DNA of 64,000 nt from Hemibagrus wyckioides (lineage: Eukaryota; Chordata; Actinopteri; Siluriformes; Bagridae), in the NCBI RefSeq assembly GCF_019097595.1, contig NC_080731.1, forward strand, positions 13,314,071 to 13,378,070, given 5' to 3'. The notes beneath the pieces were generated by a model that searched no databases, was not told the origin of the DNA, and worked only from the letters and a program-made list of their open reading frames with translations. Of this stretch, positions 46,001-59,159 are shown piece after piece. Position 1 is the stretch's first letter. Each line of letters opens with the position of its first letter. The position numbers and the translations under genes were made by a program.

Positions 46001-49000
46001 AGAGCTACAGAAACAACACAGAGCCACATAAACAACACAGAGCTACATAAAACAACACAGAGTTACATAAACAACACAGAGTTACATAAAACAACACAGA
46101 GCTACATAAACAACACAGAGCTACATAAACAACACAGAGTTACATAAAACAACACAGAGCCACATAAACAACACAGAGCTACATAAAACAACACAGTTAC
46201 ATAAACAACACAGAGCTACATAAAACAACACAGAGCTACAGAAACAACACAGAGCCACATAAACAACCCAGAGTTACATAAACAACAAAGAGCTACAGAA
46301 ACAACACAGAGCCACATAAACAACACAGAGCTACATAAACAACACAGTTACATAAAACAACACAGAGCTACATAAAACAACACAGAGTTACATAAACAAC
46401 ACAGAGCTACATAAAACAACACAGAGCCACAGAAACAACACAGAGCTACATAAACAACACAGAGTTACATAAAACAACAGAGCTACAGAAACAACACAGA
46501 GTTACATAAACAACACAGAGCTACATAAACAACACAGAGCCACATAAACAAAACATAGTTACATAAAACAAGACAGAGCTACATAAACAACAAAATTACA
46601 TAAACAACACAGTTATAAACAACACAGAGTTACATAAACAACACAGAGTTACATAAAACAACACAGAGCTACATAAAACAACACAGAGCTACAGAAACAA
46701 CACAATTACATAAACAACACAGAGTTACATAAACAACACAGAGTTACATAAAACAACACAGAGCTACATAAAACAACACAGTGCTACATAAAACAACACA
46801 GAGTTACATAAACAACACTGAGCTACATAAACAACACAGAGTTACATAAACAACACAGAGTTACATAAACAACACTGAGCTACATAAAACAACACAGAGC
46901 TACATAAAACAACACAGAGTTACATAAACAACACAGAGCTACATAAAATAACACAGTGCTACATAAAACAACACAGAGTTACATAAACAACACAGAGTTA
47001 CATAAACAACACTGAGCTACATAAAACAACACAGTGCTACATAAAACAACACAGAGTTACATAAACAACACAGAGTTACATAAACAACACTGAGCTACAT
47101 AAAACAACACAGAGCTACATAAAACAACACAGTGCTACATAAACAACACAGAGTTACATAAACAACACAGAGTTACATAAACAACACAGAGCTACATAAA
47201 CAACACAGAGCTACATAAACAAAACATAGTTACATAAAACAAGACAGAGTTACATAAACAACACAGAGCTACATAAACAACACAGAGCTACATAAACAAC
47301 ACAGAGCTACATAAACAAAACATAGTTACATAAAACAAGACAGAGCTACATAACACAATTACATAAACAACACAGAGTTATAAACAACACAGAGTTACAT
47401 AAAACAACACAGAGCTACAGAAACAACACAGAGTTACATAAACAACACTGAGCTACATAAACAAAACATAGTTACATAAAACAAGACAGAGTTACATAAA
47501 CAACACAGAGCTACATAAACAACACAGAGCTACATAAACAAAACATAGTTACATAAAACAAGACAGAGCTACATAACACAATTACATAAACAACACAGAG
47601 TTATAAACAACACAGAGTTACATAAACAACACAGAGTTACATAAACAACACAGAGCTACAGAAACAACACAGAGTTACGTAAACAACACTGAGCTACATA
47701 AAACAACACAGAGTTACATAAACAACACAGAGTTACATAAACAACACTGAGCTACATAAAACAACACAGAGTTATAAACAACACAGAGTTACATAAACAA
47801 CACAGAGCTACAGAAACAACACAGAGTTACATAAACAACACTGAGCTACATAAAACAACACAGAGTTACAGAAACAACACAGAGTTACATAAACAACACT
47901 GAGCTACATAAAACAACACAGAGCTACATAAAACAACACAGTGCTACATAAACAACACAGAGCTACATAAACAACACAGAGTTACATAAAACAACACAGA
48001 GTTACATAAAACAACACAGTGCTACATAAACAACACTGAGCTACATAAAACAACACAGAGTTACATAAACAACACAGAGTTACATAAACAACACAGAGCT
48101 ACATAAACAACACAGAGCTACATAAAACAACACAGAGCTACATAAAACAACACAGTGCTACATAAACAACACTGAGCTACATAAAACAACAGAGTTACAT
48201 AAACAACACAGAGTTACATAAACAACACAGAGCTACATAAAACAACACAGAGTTACATAAAACAACACAGAGTTACATAAACAACACAGAGTTACATAAA
48301 CAACACAGAGCTACATAAAACAACACAGAGTTACATAAACAACACAGAGTTACATAAACAACACAGAGCTACATAAAACAACACAGAGTTACATAAACAA
48401 CACAGAGTTACATAAACAACACAGAGCTACATAAAACAACACAGAGTTACATAAACAACACAGAGTTACATAAAACAACACAGAGCTACATAAAACAACA
48501 CAGTGCTACATAAACAACACAGAGTTACATAAACAACACAGAGCTACATAAAACAACACAGAGTTACATAAACAACACAGAGTTACATAAAACAACACAG
48601 AGCTACATAAACAACACAGAGTTATAAACAACACCGAGTTACATAAACAACACAGAGTTACATAAAACAATACAGAGCTACAGAAACAACAGAGTTACAT
48701 AAACAACACAGAGTTACATAAAACAACACAGAGCTACATAAAACAACACAGAGCTACATAAACAACACAGAGTTACATAAAACAACACAGAGCTACATAA
48801 AACAACACAGAGTTACATAAACAACACAGAGTTACATAAAACAACACAGAGCTACATAAAACAACACAGAGCTACATAAAACAACACAGAGCTACATAAA
48901 ACAACACAGAGTTACATAAACAACACTGAGCTACATAAAACAACACAGAGTTACATAAACAACACAGAGTTACATAAAACAACACAGAGCTACATAAAAC

Positions 49001-49184
49001 AACACAGAGTTACATAAAACAACACAGAGCTACATAAACAACACAATTACATAAACGACACAGAGTTACATAAACAACACAGAGTTACATAAACAACACT
49101 GAGCTACATAAAACAACACAGAGCTACATAAAACAACACAGAGTTACATAAACAACACTGAGCTACATAAAACAACACAGAGCT
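37010..49184 (+). repeat. 12.2-kb minisatellite, 19/20-bp unit
   Basis: Over 600 tandem units of the type ACATAAA(A)CAACACAGAGYT. Units differ by one A (AAACAAC or AAAACAAC) and at the end of the unit (GAGTTACAT, GAGCTACAT, GAGCTACAG, GAGCCACAT, CTGAGCTACAT), with short units lacking CACAG or ACAAC. The + strand is very rich in A and C, so the array is strongly strand-asymmetric. Open frames on the - strand (leucine-, cysteine- and valine-rich repeats near 38866-39449) are artefacts. The array carries no gene. Confidence 0.98.
44776..46663 (+). repeat. tandem duplication of about 970 bp inside the minisatellite
   Basis: Rare variants recur in the same order: AAAACACCAC at 44905 and 45875 (970 bp apart), CAACAAAGAGCTAC at about 45311 and 46284, AAAATTACATAAACAACACA at 45620 and 46592 (972 bp apart). 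An older third copy of the last two lies near 42203 and 42531. Confidence 0.8.
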
Positions 49185-49317
49185 AAGGACCAGAAAGTAA
49201 GTTGCCCTAGCCATGATGTTGTAGCACAGAAAAGAATGGAAGTCTCAAGAACATTTGGGGAAAGTTGTAATATCAGAGAGCTTAGGGAAATGGGCTCAGG
49301 CCCAGCAGAACTGGGAA

Positions 49318-49970
49318 AACAGCACTCCAAAACAAGTGATGTGGGGTGTTCCCAGTATGTAGAGTTTAGTACCTACCAAAAGTGGTCCAAGGAAGGACAA
49401 TCAGTAAACCAGATACAGTGTCATGGGCATACAAAACCCAATGAGAAGGCTAGCCTGTCTGGTCTAAACCCCAAGGAAGAGCTACTGTAGAGTTAATTGT
49501 CAAAATCCTTAATGCTGGCTATGACAGAAAGTTGTTAGAACACTGGCGACAATGGAGCAATGGAAGAATGTGGCCTGGTCTTATGAATCACATCATCTTT
49601 TTGAAATGAATGTGAATGTTCTGCTGGGAGATTTTGAGTCCTGGTATTCATATGGATGTTACTTTAATATTTACCACCTACCTAAACATTATTTCAGACC
49701 AAGATTCCCCCCCCCTCCCTTCATAGTAAAAGTACTCCTTAATGGCAGTTGACCTCTTTCTGCAGAATAATGCACCCTGCCACACTACAAAACTTGTTCA
49801 AGAACATGACAGGGCATTTTAAGGAATGAGACAAAGAGTTCAAGGTGTTGACTTGGCCTCCAAATTCCCCCAGTTGAGCAATCAGATCCATGGAGGTCCA
49901 CTTAACCTAAAGGATCGGCTTCTAATGTGTGGATGCCTGATACCACAACACACAGCAAACCTTCAGGGTA
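49318..49970 (+). mobile_element. Tc1-like transposon, heavily decayed, + strand
   Basis: Same family as 4643-5805: GTGGGGTGTTCCCAGTATG, ACCAAAAGTGGTCCAAGGAAGGACAA, AATGGAGCAATGGAAGAATGTGGCCTGGTCT, TGACTTGGCCTCCAAATTCC and GATCCATGGAGGTCCAC occur in the right order with many indels. It begins about 130 bp past the end of the minisatellite. Both ends are missing. Confidence 0.85.
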
Positions 49971-50099
49971 TATATATTCACAAACACACACACACAAAAA
50001 CAGAGAGACAAAGATGTCCCAGAAAAACAGAGGTCCCTTCCCCATGTTAGAGACTGTGTGTGTTACTGTTCCACTGTTTTATTTTAACACTTGTGTCCT

Positions 50100-51990
50100 G
50101 ACTTCTAGAAGAAAGAAACACTTTGTGCTACTGAATGTGTCCTGTTCCTCAGGGTTCAGCTCCTACTGGACTACCATAAATCCTTCCCTTACTAATCGAA
50201 ACTATGGGATTTTTCCACCGTGATTTATGATGCTTGGTGATTTACTGAGACTTGTAAGGCACAGAAACATCCTCCTCCAATCACATTTGTGAGCCAGTAT
50301 ATGCTGCGTCCTTTCCCTATAAAAAACAAAAACCCACCAACTGGCACTTGCAACAAACACTTTGACATTTAAAGCAAGACACTAAGAACCTTTTATATGA
50401 GGAAATGACTCCCTCTATATCTCTTTTGTTATTTTGCAGGTTGTCATCTGGTGTTTATCTTTGGTAATGGAAAACAGTTTAAGATTTAAAAAATGCATTA
50501 TTCAGTTTTAAGATTCAAGACTCTGTTTCTCTCTTAAGTATTTCTGTTTGCTGCCACAGTTTACGTGCTTGAGCAATTTATAGTTGGCTGACATAGCATC
50601 CTCTTTATGCATTAAAATGGTTTGTTTCTGTTTTTATTGAAACAGAAAATGATTTTGTAGTGTAAAATGACCTAAACCCAGATGCCTTTGCTTCCATCAG
50701 AGCTTTTCTGATAAGTTTTACAGCATTTTACTATGAGAAAAAAAGTCGTAAAATATAATGACTGAAACCTTTACACTTGTCTCATTAACAAATGAAAGTG
50801 TGGTCTTCCACTCTTGTTTTTCACAGTTTTGCATTTGCGATTTTAAAGCCACGTACCATGACGGTAATGAACACAAGCATGCTTAATGAATGTAAATGAT
50901 TCTCATGTAAAGAATTCCATATAAATGGAGCAGCCCAGACTACAAAATGAAAAGCAAAAGGCAGGTTAACAGCCTCAGATGGATGATGTACCATCAGTTA
51001 CTTCACTTTTCTTGTACTGCATTACCTCAAAAACATCCTTTATAATAATCTCAATAATGATAATAATATCTTGCTACATGTCAGTGAAAGATGTAATTTG
51101 AATTTCATGAGAACATGGTTTAATGCTTTCCTGTGTTGGCCTGCTTCTGATGGGTCTCTTGGACAAAGTGTGCGTGAAGGTTTTTGAGCCGAGTGAAGAG
51201 TGATGAGGTGGTTGTAGCGTAGGAAAATACGAGCTGAAAGTTCATGTTTTTGCTTTAAACTTAATGCTGAAATTATATGGGGAGAATGAACTGCTTAGGC
51301 ATCCATGTTGGGATAATGGCCTTGCGTCTTGATTATAAGCCAGGAGAGTTTCAGAGGGTAACATAATCCCTAGGAATTTTCTGTGCCAACCTGCTACGCA
51401 CTGCAGCTCTTTCTCAGCAGTAGTGAATTTTGTGGGTGTCAGCACATAAGACTCATAAAAATCTCACATTTAGTGTCTCGGTACATTTTGTACCACAAAC
51501 ATCAGATATTACCCGTGCATAGAATAAGGGGGCCTCAGCAGTGCTTGGAATTTCTTTCCTTTATGGATGCTTTTCATTTTTATCGGCCTGATCGGTCACA
51601 GTTATTACATGCTGAGATTTTTTTCATTACTAAATGTGTGGTTTTTTATTTTAATGGGCTGAGAAGAATTCTGACATATTCAATGCACATTGCTGCTGGT
51701 CAAAGGAGCAGACCCCAGATCCTGTTCTGATCAAATATGGTTCTGAAACTGACAGCTACAAGAGTAATATTGAAACTGATGTTTGCTCTTATGGTCTTAT
51801 GGCCCTTCATATTATGGATACTGCTTCACATAACAACACTGCAACACAAGGGACTGAAGTTAAAAATCTTAGTAAACCTAATAGAGCTCAGGAACTGTTT
51901 TAACGGTCCAAAAATATCAAAGCAAATATTTCACAGGATGAAACAATCTCTTAAAAGTTTCAACGAACACACCATTTTCACCCAAATATC
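50100..51990. other. intergenic stretch, nothing recognised
   Basis: AT-rich, with scattered short open frames and no family I can name. Confidence 0.5.
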
Positions 51991-51999
51991 TATCCCTGG

Positions 52000-52850
52000 A
52001 GATTTGTGGACAACCATAACACCCATGTGTGATTCTGCCACAGAAATGGAAGCACACAATTTTGTATGATGTCTTTGTATGCTGTCACATTACAATTTTC
52101 CTTTATTGGAAATTAGATGTCTAGTCCAAACTAGCTCCAGGATGACAATGCACCTGTGCAAAAACGCAAGGTTTAAGAAATGGCTTGCCTAGGTTGATGT
52201 GGAAGAACTCAAGTGGCCTGTACAGATGTCTGACCTCAACCCCACTCCACACCTAACTAGTCTCTTTCAGGTTGTCAGGTTGCAGGTAATCACCTGGAAC
52301 AAATTTTCTGAAATGGAAAGCAATTTAGCTTAGAAAACACAATATTCGTGTATTTTAAGATTTAAGATACTGTTTCTTGAGTATTTCTGTTTGCTGCCAC
52401 AATTTAGGTGGTTGAGCAATTCATAGTTGGCTGACATAGCATCATCAGCATGACAGTGTTATTCTGAATGGTATATGATGTCTTTGCTGTAGCACAAAGT
52501 GAAGTACAAAACATGGCTTGCCTAAGGTGGAGTGGAACAACTCAAGTGTCCTGTACAGAGCCCTGACCCTTAACCCCACTGAGCACCTTTGAGATAAATT
52601 AGAAAGTTAACTGGGTTCCAGACCTTCTCACCCCACATCAGTGCCAGATTTTACTCATGCACATTTGGTTCAATGGATAAATTGCCACAGCCAGATTCTG
52701 CTCCAGAATCTTTTGAAAACCTTTCCTGAAGAGTGGAAGTAATTATAACAACAAAGGAGGGACTAAATCTGGATTTGAAAGTTTAACAAGAACATACTTT
52801 TTAAATGTCTGATAGTTAGGTGTCCATAAACATTTTGGTCATATAATGTA
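52000..52850 (+). mobile_element. non-autonomous Tc1 derivatives, two partial copies in tandem or nested
   Basis: A first partial copy (about 52000-52262) has CACAGAAATGGAAGCACACAATT and ACAATGCACCTGTGC. A second (about 52440-52850) has GGAACAACTCAAGTGTCCTG, CCACTGAGCACCTTTGAGATAAATTAG and the 3' end AGGTGTCCATAAACATTTTGGTCATATAATG. The CAAGTGGCCTGTACAGA motif is present twice (52212 and 52545), showing two copies. Confidence 0.65.
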
Positions 52851-55132
52851 TGTGTATGATGTATTTTCAGGTACAGAGAAAAGATCGGAAACCAAATGAT
52901 TCCATGGTATTGAATGGCTGAATTCTAGGGCTGTTTCCTTTGGAACAGGTGGAGTATTTTTGTTTCCTTGTTAAATTCCTTTTGCCTAAAAAAATAATGG
53001 GTAGCCAATAGAAGGCTCTTGCTCTGCCACACTTGCGCTTTGAGTTTTCTTATCTTCCAGAGGGGTTCCCATCGAAACAGGGTTTCCATGTAAGCTTTTT
53101 AAGAAAGTTATCGGAAGGGCTCCTGAATATGCACCATGTCAAACAAGAGTAGGCAGCACTCACACATATTACTCAGATCCTGATACTACACTTGCCTGAG
53201 GAGAAGAATCATTCAAACTCACCAGAGCAGATGGATTGTGATGAAACATTCAGTCTGTAATATCTGGCAAAAAGATTTTGAGCTTTACATCTTTCCTGTT
53301 CTCAAACCAATCTAGCATAAGGGATGGAAAGAAATAGCACACAACAAACTTTTGGTGCTAATTATAACAGATGATTAGATCATAGTTTCTTTGTGAATAG
53401 AAGGGAGTGGGAAACAGTCCTTTGCACATACTTACAAGTTTTTAGATGTAGCTAGCCTGATAACTTGGTCTAGCTAGCCAAAATGTAGTATATAGAACAA
53501 AACTATACATGTGGTCATTTCCAATTTTGTTAACTATTCTACTGCATATATTTTGTTGTCCGCCTATCAAAATGTTTGCTATGAACCAGATAGTGTTAAC
53601 ACACTAAACCCTGAACAAAGGATAAAATGACAGATGAGCTCAGGGCTCAAACCACTCTTTCTTGTCCATTATATTTGAGTTTTCACCAATTTCACCATCA
53701 CCAACAACTTCCATTAATCTCTAGCCATCTATAATGAGCTTAACAACAAATTTTCTCTAGAGAGAGCACCATCTAGAAGATAAGGCCTCATAGAACCCTT
53801 TTGTTCAAGTGAAATATATTGTTATACTGTTTCACATTTGTATTAACAAAATTCAGCCAGTGCCCTTAGATTCCCAATATTAGATAAACAACTTTCTGTT
53901 TCCGAAAAAAAAAAATTTTTGAAATGGTTGTCTGTGGTAATTGCACAAGATAGGGGGGTAATGCATAGAGATTAGAAAAATACATTGAAGTACTTATAAA
54001 TAAAACATTTTAAAAACAAATACATAAGTGAAACTATGACATTATTTCAGACATTATAGAAATAATGACATTATATACATTATTTTCAGTTCTAGAGCAC
54101 CATACACAGCAGAGATTTACTATACCTTTCTGCCTATATATCTCTTAAAATAAGTGGGTCCTCTATCCTGAGCAGGGATGGGAACCAACAAAACCCTCAA
54201 ACCCTAATTTGTTTCTAGGCCTAGCATGTCCTTAATCTCCTCGGCTCTTGTTTACAGTTCTGTGTATCTGTTTTTATATATACCAACTGCCTGCCTTTTG
54301 CATTAACATTGGTTACTGTTCATATTTTGCCTCCGAAAATAGCAGTGAAAAATAACAAGCTCCACTAGTCTGAGTGATGGTTCACTACCATTGCCTGAGG
54401 TCAAGTGCATTTCTAAAACGGATGTGTTCTTCAGAATTTCCACCCTGGCTGAAGGTAGGGGAAAATCCCTTGCTGGATGAAATACACCCACTTTGGGTAC
54501 AAGCATCCTCCCTGAGCTGATGGGCCTCCCAGTGACCTTGCTGGGGCTGAACCAGTTTTTAAAGCCACAAAGCCATGGTTGTCTAACTTATGCCAAGTTC
54601 ACTGGTTGCTTAGAGGATGTATGCAGCCTCTGATGTCAGACAGGCGCAAAAACATTTGGACAAAATGGACTCAAATGGCAGGTGAATCAGATCTACTTTC
54701 TATATTTTTATACTCATTTAAGGCCCAGCTACCATTCCAATACATAGAGAAGTACTTTCCAATGTCCTTCACAGTGTAACCAGATTTTATATTGAATTTG
54801 TCAATACCAAACCATGTAGGGAAAGAATATATGGAATAAACACATTATATAATAAATTAATATATTTGTGTTTTTTTTATTCTGAGCTCAAATTTATGTC
54901 ATCTATATATTTGTATGGGTTTCAGCTGTTAAATGATGTATGTATGTAGTGAACATGTTTGTTGTGACCTAAATATTATAAAACACCTGCTGCCTTTTAG
55001 ATAATTTTGTCCTATTAATTTGATATTTTTTTCCACGGACTCATTTTGGGTCTCTCTGATCCTGCTGTCCTTTCTTTAGGTGATGCTTCCTAAATTGGTC
55101 TAGAAATTGTGATATTCTTGTATCATACATTA
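52851..55132. other. intergenic stretch, nothing recognised
   Basis: No open frame, RNA or repeat family that I can support. Confidence 0.45.
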
Positions 55133-55590
55133 TACAATATATGGCCAAAAGTAACGGGCATGCTCACATATGGTTCCTCCCCACAGTTGGAAGCATATCG
55201 TATACGATATCTTTGTATGCTGTAACATTATAATTTACCTTCAGTGGAACCCTTGTGCAAAGTCTATGAACACATGGTTTGGCAAGGGTGCAGTGGAAGA
55301 AATGGAATTGTCTGCACAGAGCCCTTTCTCAAGCCAAAGGAGCACCTTTGGGATGAATTGGACACTGACTGTGCCCCAGGGCTCCTCATCCAACATCTGT
55401 GCCTGACCTCACTAATCCCCTTGTGGTTGAATGAGCAAATCCCCACAGCCACGCTCTAAATCTAGTCAAAGCCTTCACAGAAGAGTGGAGGTTAATACAA
55501 CAACAAAAGGGGGACTAAATCAAGAATGGGATGAATATAGATGTGATGGCCAGGTGTCCACAAACGTCTGACCATGTAGTGTATGTTTAA
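55133..55590 (+). mobile_element. non-autonomous Tc1 derivative, near full length
   Basis: About 455 bp between TACAATATATGGCCAAAAGT and GTCTGACCATGTAGTGTA, which are imperfect inverted repeats. The interior contains GAGCACCTTTGGGATGAATTGGA (a HLWDEL remnant) and AGAAGAGTGGAGGTTAATAC. It shows the same half-inverted layout as 5895-6229. Confidence 0.75.
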
Positions 55591-55999
55591 ATCATATATA
55601 GTCAAAACATGACTGTATATATGTTTATATTGTTTACGTTCCATGCATGCAGGATTTGCAAAGGACTTAAACTGACAACTGAATACCATGACCATTACAA
55701 CTGTATTTTGTAGGAGTAACAAATGTTAAATGCAGTGCTTTTAAGTTTTCATACAGCTTAGTTATGAATTGCAAATATGGCATTTTATCTTTGTATGTTT
55801 TATCTAGCCTATTTAATTAATTGTTTTGCTTGCATTGTTCCTCGTCTAGTTTTACAGCAGTGTCTGTTCGAATGCACTCACACCAAATGACATCTGCTGC
55901 TGTATGGTGCACCTGTAACAACAAACATAGTATCTGCTGAAGATTTAAGTATCCCTGAATGAGGGATACAGTTTATTGTATTTCAAGAAATGACTTACA

Positions 56000-56335
56000 G
56001 ACTTATACACTCTCTCCCATCTGGACAAAAAGAACGAATAGGTGGGAATTCTCTTTGTGGACTACAGCTTAGCATTCAATACTGTTGTGCCCTCCAAACC
56101 TGATGTGAAACTCCAGGCTCTGGATCTGAACATCTTCTTGTGCTGCTGTATCCTAAACCTTTTGTCTGGCATAATGCCAGGTGGTCAGAATCTCCTCCTT
56201 GCTGACCTTCAACTCTGGAGCCTTGCAAAGCTGTTTTCCACCCCCTCTCATGTGGCCACAAATTCCATTGTAAAATTTGTGGATGACATAACAGTGTCAA
56301 TGCCTGATCACCAACAACAGTGAAAAAACCTACAC
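56000..56335 (+). mobile_element. LINE reverse-transcriptase fragment
   Basis: The + strand encodes LFVDYSLAFNTVVPSKPDVK, then KFVDDITV. The first matches the FVDYSSAFNTV.PS motif; the second is the catalytic F-DD segment (FADD in active elements). The middle is frameshifted. Same broad class as the fragments at 32440-32765 and 59160-59745. Confidence 0.8.
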
Positions 56336-59159
56336 AGAAGAGGTGTATGATCCCAAAAAAAACCCCTCAATAAATATTCTGCTACAGAGCTACAGAATCC
56401 TAAGAAGGATTGTAGCTCTTTGAAGGTTATAGGGACCTTCCATTCCTTGAGTTTGACCTTGACCTTGCAATATGCTTGGGTCAAACCCCATAACCATTTG
56501 GTGAAAGCTGATGACCAAGGAAGCACTTCTTGCTGAAGAAAATTACACCTCTGTAAATTTACCTTCAACCTGGTATTGAATAATTGCGTTAATGCAGTTG
56601 GTTTGAGAAAAAACCAAAATGTCATTCCGGTAGATCAGCATTATCTGGAATACCAAGTCACTCATAGTAGATTGCATTAGATGATTGCATAGTAGACTGC
56701 ATTAGATTGCATTAGATTAACTACCTTCACACGGTACACATGTAGACAGGTTAATAAAGCAGGCAAAACAATTTATTCATTAGGTAAGAGAACATTTACG
56801 GTCTCTAAAAGTAACACAGGGCCCTCATCCTTCATGGCTTGGAGACAACGTCTGCATCTGCTGAGAGGCTTCTCACCAATCAGAAACCAGTTTACTGTTT
56901 AATGTGGTTTTAAATTCTACTTCTTCTCCCTTCATCCACTTATGATATTCATTCAGAGTGTCCTTAACTACTACGATCATAGATAGTCTCCTATAGTCAC
57001 CTTATCTTTAAATCCATCACTAGACACTTGCTGACTGTGTGCTCCAGTTGCTTACTCTGCATGGGTCTTTAGTTGAGCCTACTATGACTCGTCCCATTGC
57101 CTGTCTCAATATGAAGACACATTTCCCTGAGCAGTAGAGAGTTGTATTGGCTCTTTGGCTCTCCAATCCCATTTCTGTGTGCATATCTTTGAGTAATGGC
57201 CCACCAAACTTCATATAATGCATATGGTTTTACATCACCTATAAACATTAACTGTTGTAAATAAACCAAAAAAGAAGGATGCTCTTATGTTTAGTCTCAC
57301 TATTGTCATCAAAATGCACGTCTGTTTCTACCTATCCTATGGCCACAGGACCTGCTTTCCTCCATGGATCACAAGATTGCCTCATTAAATACTTCAAGGA
57401 GACTCGACAATATTTCCGTCAATAATTTCCTGAGCTCTTTTCTAAGTGATGCATCTTGTAACCCTTTAATAACTGATCTCTCAGAATGTGTGTGATGACA
57501 GATTCACTACAGATCTTTTACTTATCTGTGATAAGGCATGGGAATATTCTTGGAGGTTCTCACACTCTGCTTGTCCCTGTTACTAAAAGGACTGCAAAAG
57601 TTTAACAGCACTACACTTTTCACCAAAAACTTCCCATAAGACACTTTAAATGTCATAGGGTGTATGAAGCCCATTCTTCCTGCCCCACAAAATCTCAGAG
57701 CACATACTTATTATATAAGAGTTAACATCAGAGTTATCTGATGTTGTGTTTCTTCAAGGGTTTATGTCTGTAGAAGAAGTTTGCCATCATCATTTATCAG
57801 ATACTTTGAGCTAAACCTGTACATTTTTAGTGGGGTGTGTTAAAGAAGTGGTTTACTTACACATGGTCTATCTCTCTTGTATGACAAATAGTCATACATG
57901 CACAATTAAATAAATCTATTATTTAAAAAAAAATCATATGTACGCTAAATGTGTAATTTGCATAGTTTTATGGCTAGCATGTCACTTAGTATCAAAACAA
58001 CCCGATCTATTAAGAAAAATCCAGTCTGGTTCCATATCCTCTGTGTGTTGATGTACACCCTGGGTGATTGTAATTCTAATGTTTGCCTGATTAGTATTAT
58101 TATTGCACAGTTTACAGTGTAATTAGAACAGACATGTGGCTGAACAAGCTGACATTGGAGATTAAAGCAAGAAAAGGGATCAGCAACAGATTATGCCTAT
58201 AATTTCATGTTAGCAGCAGAGCATGAATGGAATGAACTGCACACTCTGAATCAGTGGCTCCCAAGCAACCTAACAAATGCCTAAAGTGCTGATGCAAGGA
58301 GACTGAAAGAATTGTCCAAAAACAAAAGACTATCAATGATGGCAGGTCTTTTTCCACCCATCATTGAAATTTGCAAATTTACATTACAGTGTATTATTAA
58401 CTTGATGTATTAATGCATGCTATTTTCCAGCCCTCATAGACTCAGGGGTATCGGGGAATTTCCTGGATGCTGAAATAGAAATTCACATTTATAGGTTTGT
58501 GACTTACTGAAGTGCTTTGTAGTCTCTATCAAAAACATATTCTCCTGCCAGCTCACTAGGAGTGAAATCAATCGAAAAACCCACTTTTTCGACAAGCTTT
58601 TTTGTTTTCTCTTTTTTAAATAATAGATACACAAAGTGCTATAGTAGAGGTAGGTCTTTAGTCTTCATTTAAAGAGGATTGGAGGGAGCATGGTGTAGAA
58701 TGAAGTGTGATAAGTGCTTTGGAGGTAGGCAGGTGCTGTTCTGTTAACAGGAAGCTAGTGGAGGTAGGGTGGTGTCTAACTACTTGGAAATGTGGTAAAC
58801 GATGAGCATTCAGGATTAGTTGCCGGTGTCATATGGTGAGCTGTTGCTGTAGTTTAGTCTTAAAATTACAAGGAACTTAACAAGCAGTGATGTGGTTTCC
58901 CTCTGTATAACTATCACATGCACACTTTAGACATTGATATTTTTTTATGTAAATAGCTTCGGAATAAACTGAGAGTATCCTGAGCAGCATGGAAGGAGAA
59001 ACTTCTTAGCTATACAAAGGCTCTTAGTATTGCTAGATCAACATGCCTCTCTATCCTAATAAATAATTACAAAATGAATCATAAACTCTTTAAAACTGTA
59101 GCAAATTTAACCAGGAGTTAAACCACTACAGAAGCATGCACAACAAATCAAACTGACAA
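56336..59159. other. intergenic stretch, nothing recognised
   Basis: No gene, RNA or repeat family I can support. Confidence 0.45.

Noticed and set aside
37010..49184. Repeat array considered as CRISPR
   Set aside because: Units are directly tandem with no unique spacers of constant length, and the genome is vertebrate.
51242..51445. - strand frame with KFTTAEKELQCVAGWHRKFL, possibly a retroelement piece
   Set aside because: Only a vague impression of an LTR-element protein, and nothing in the flanks supports it.
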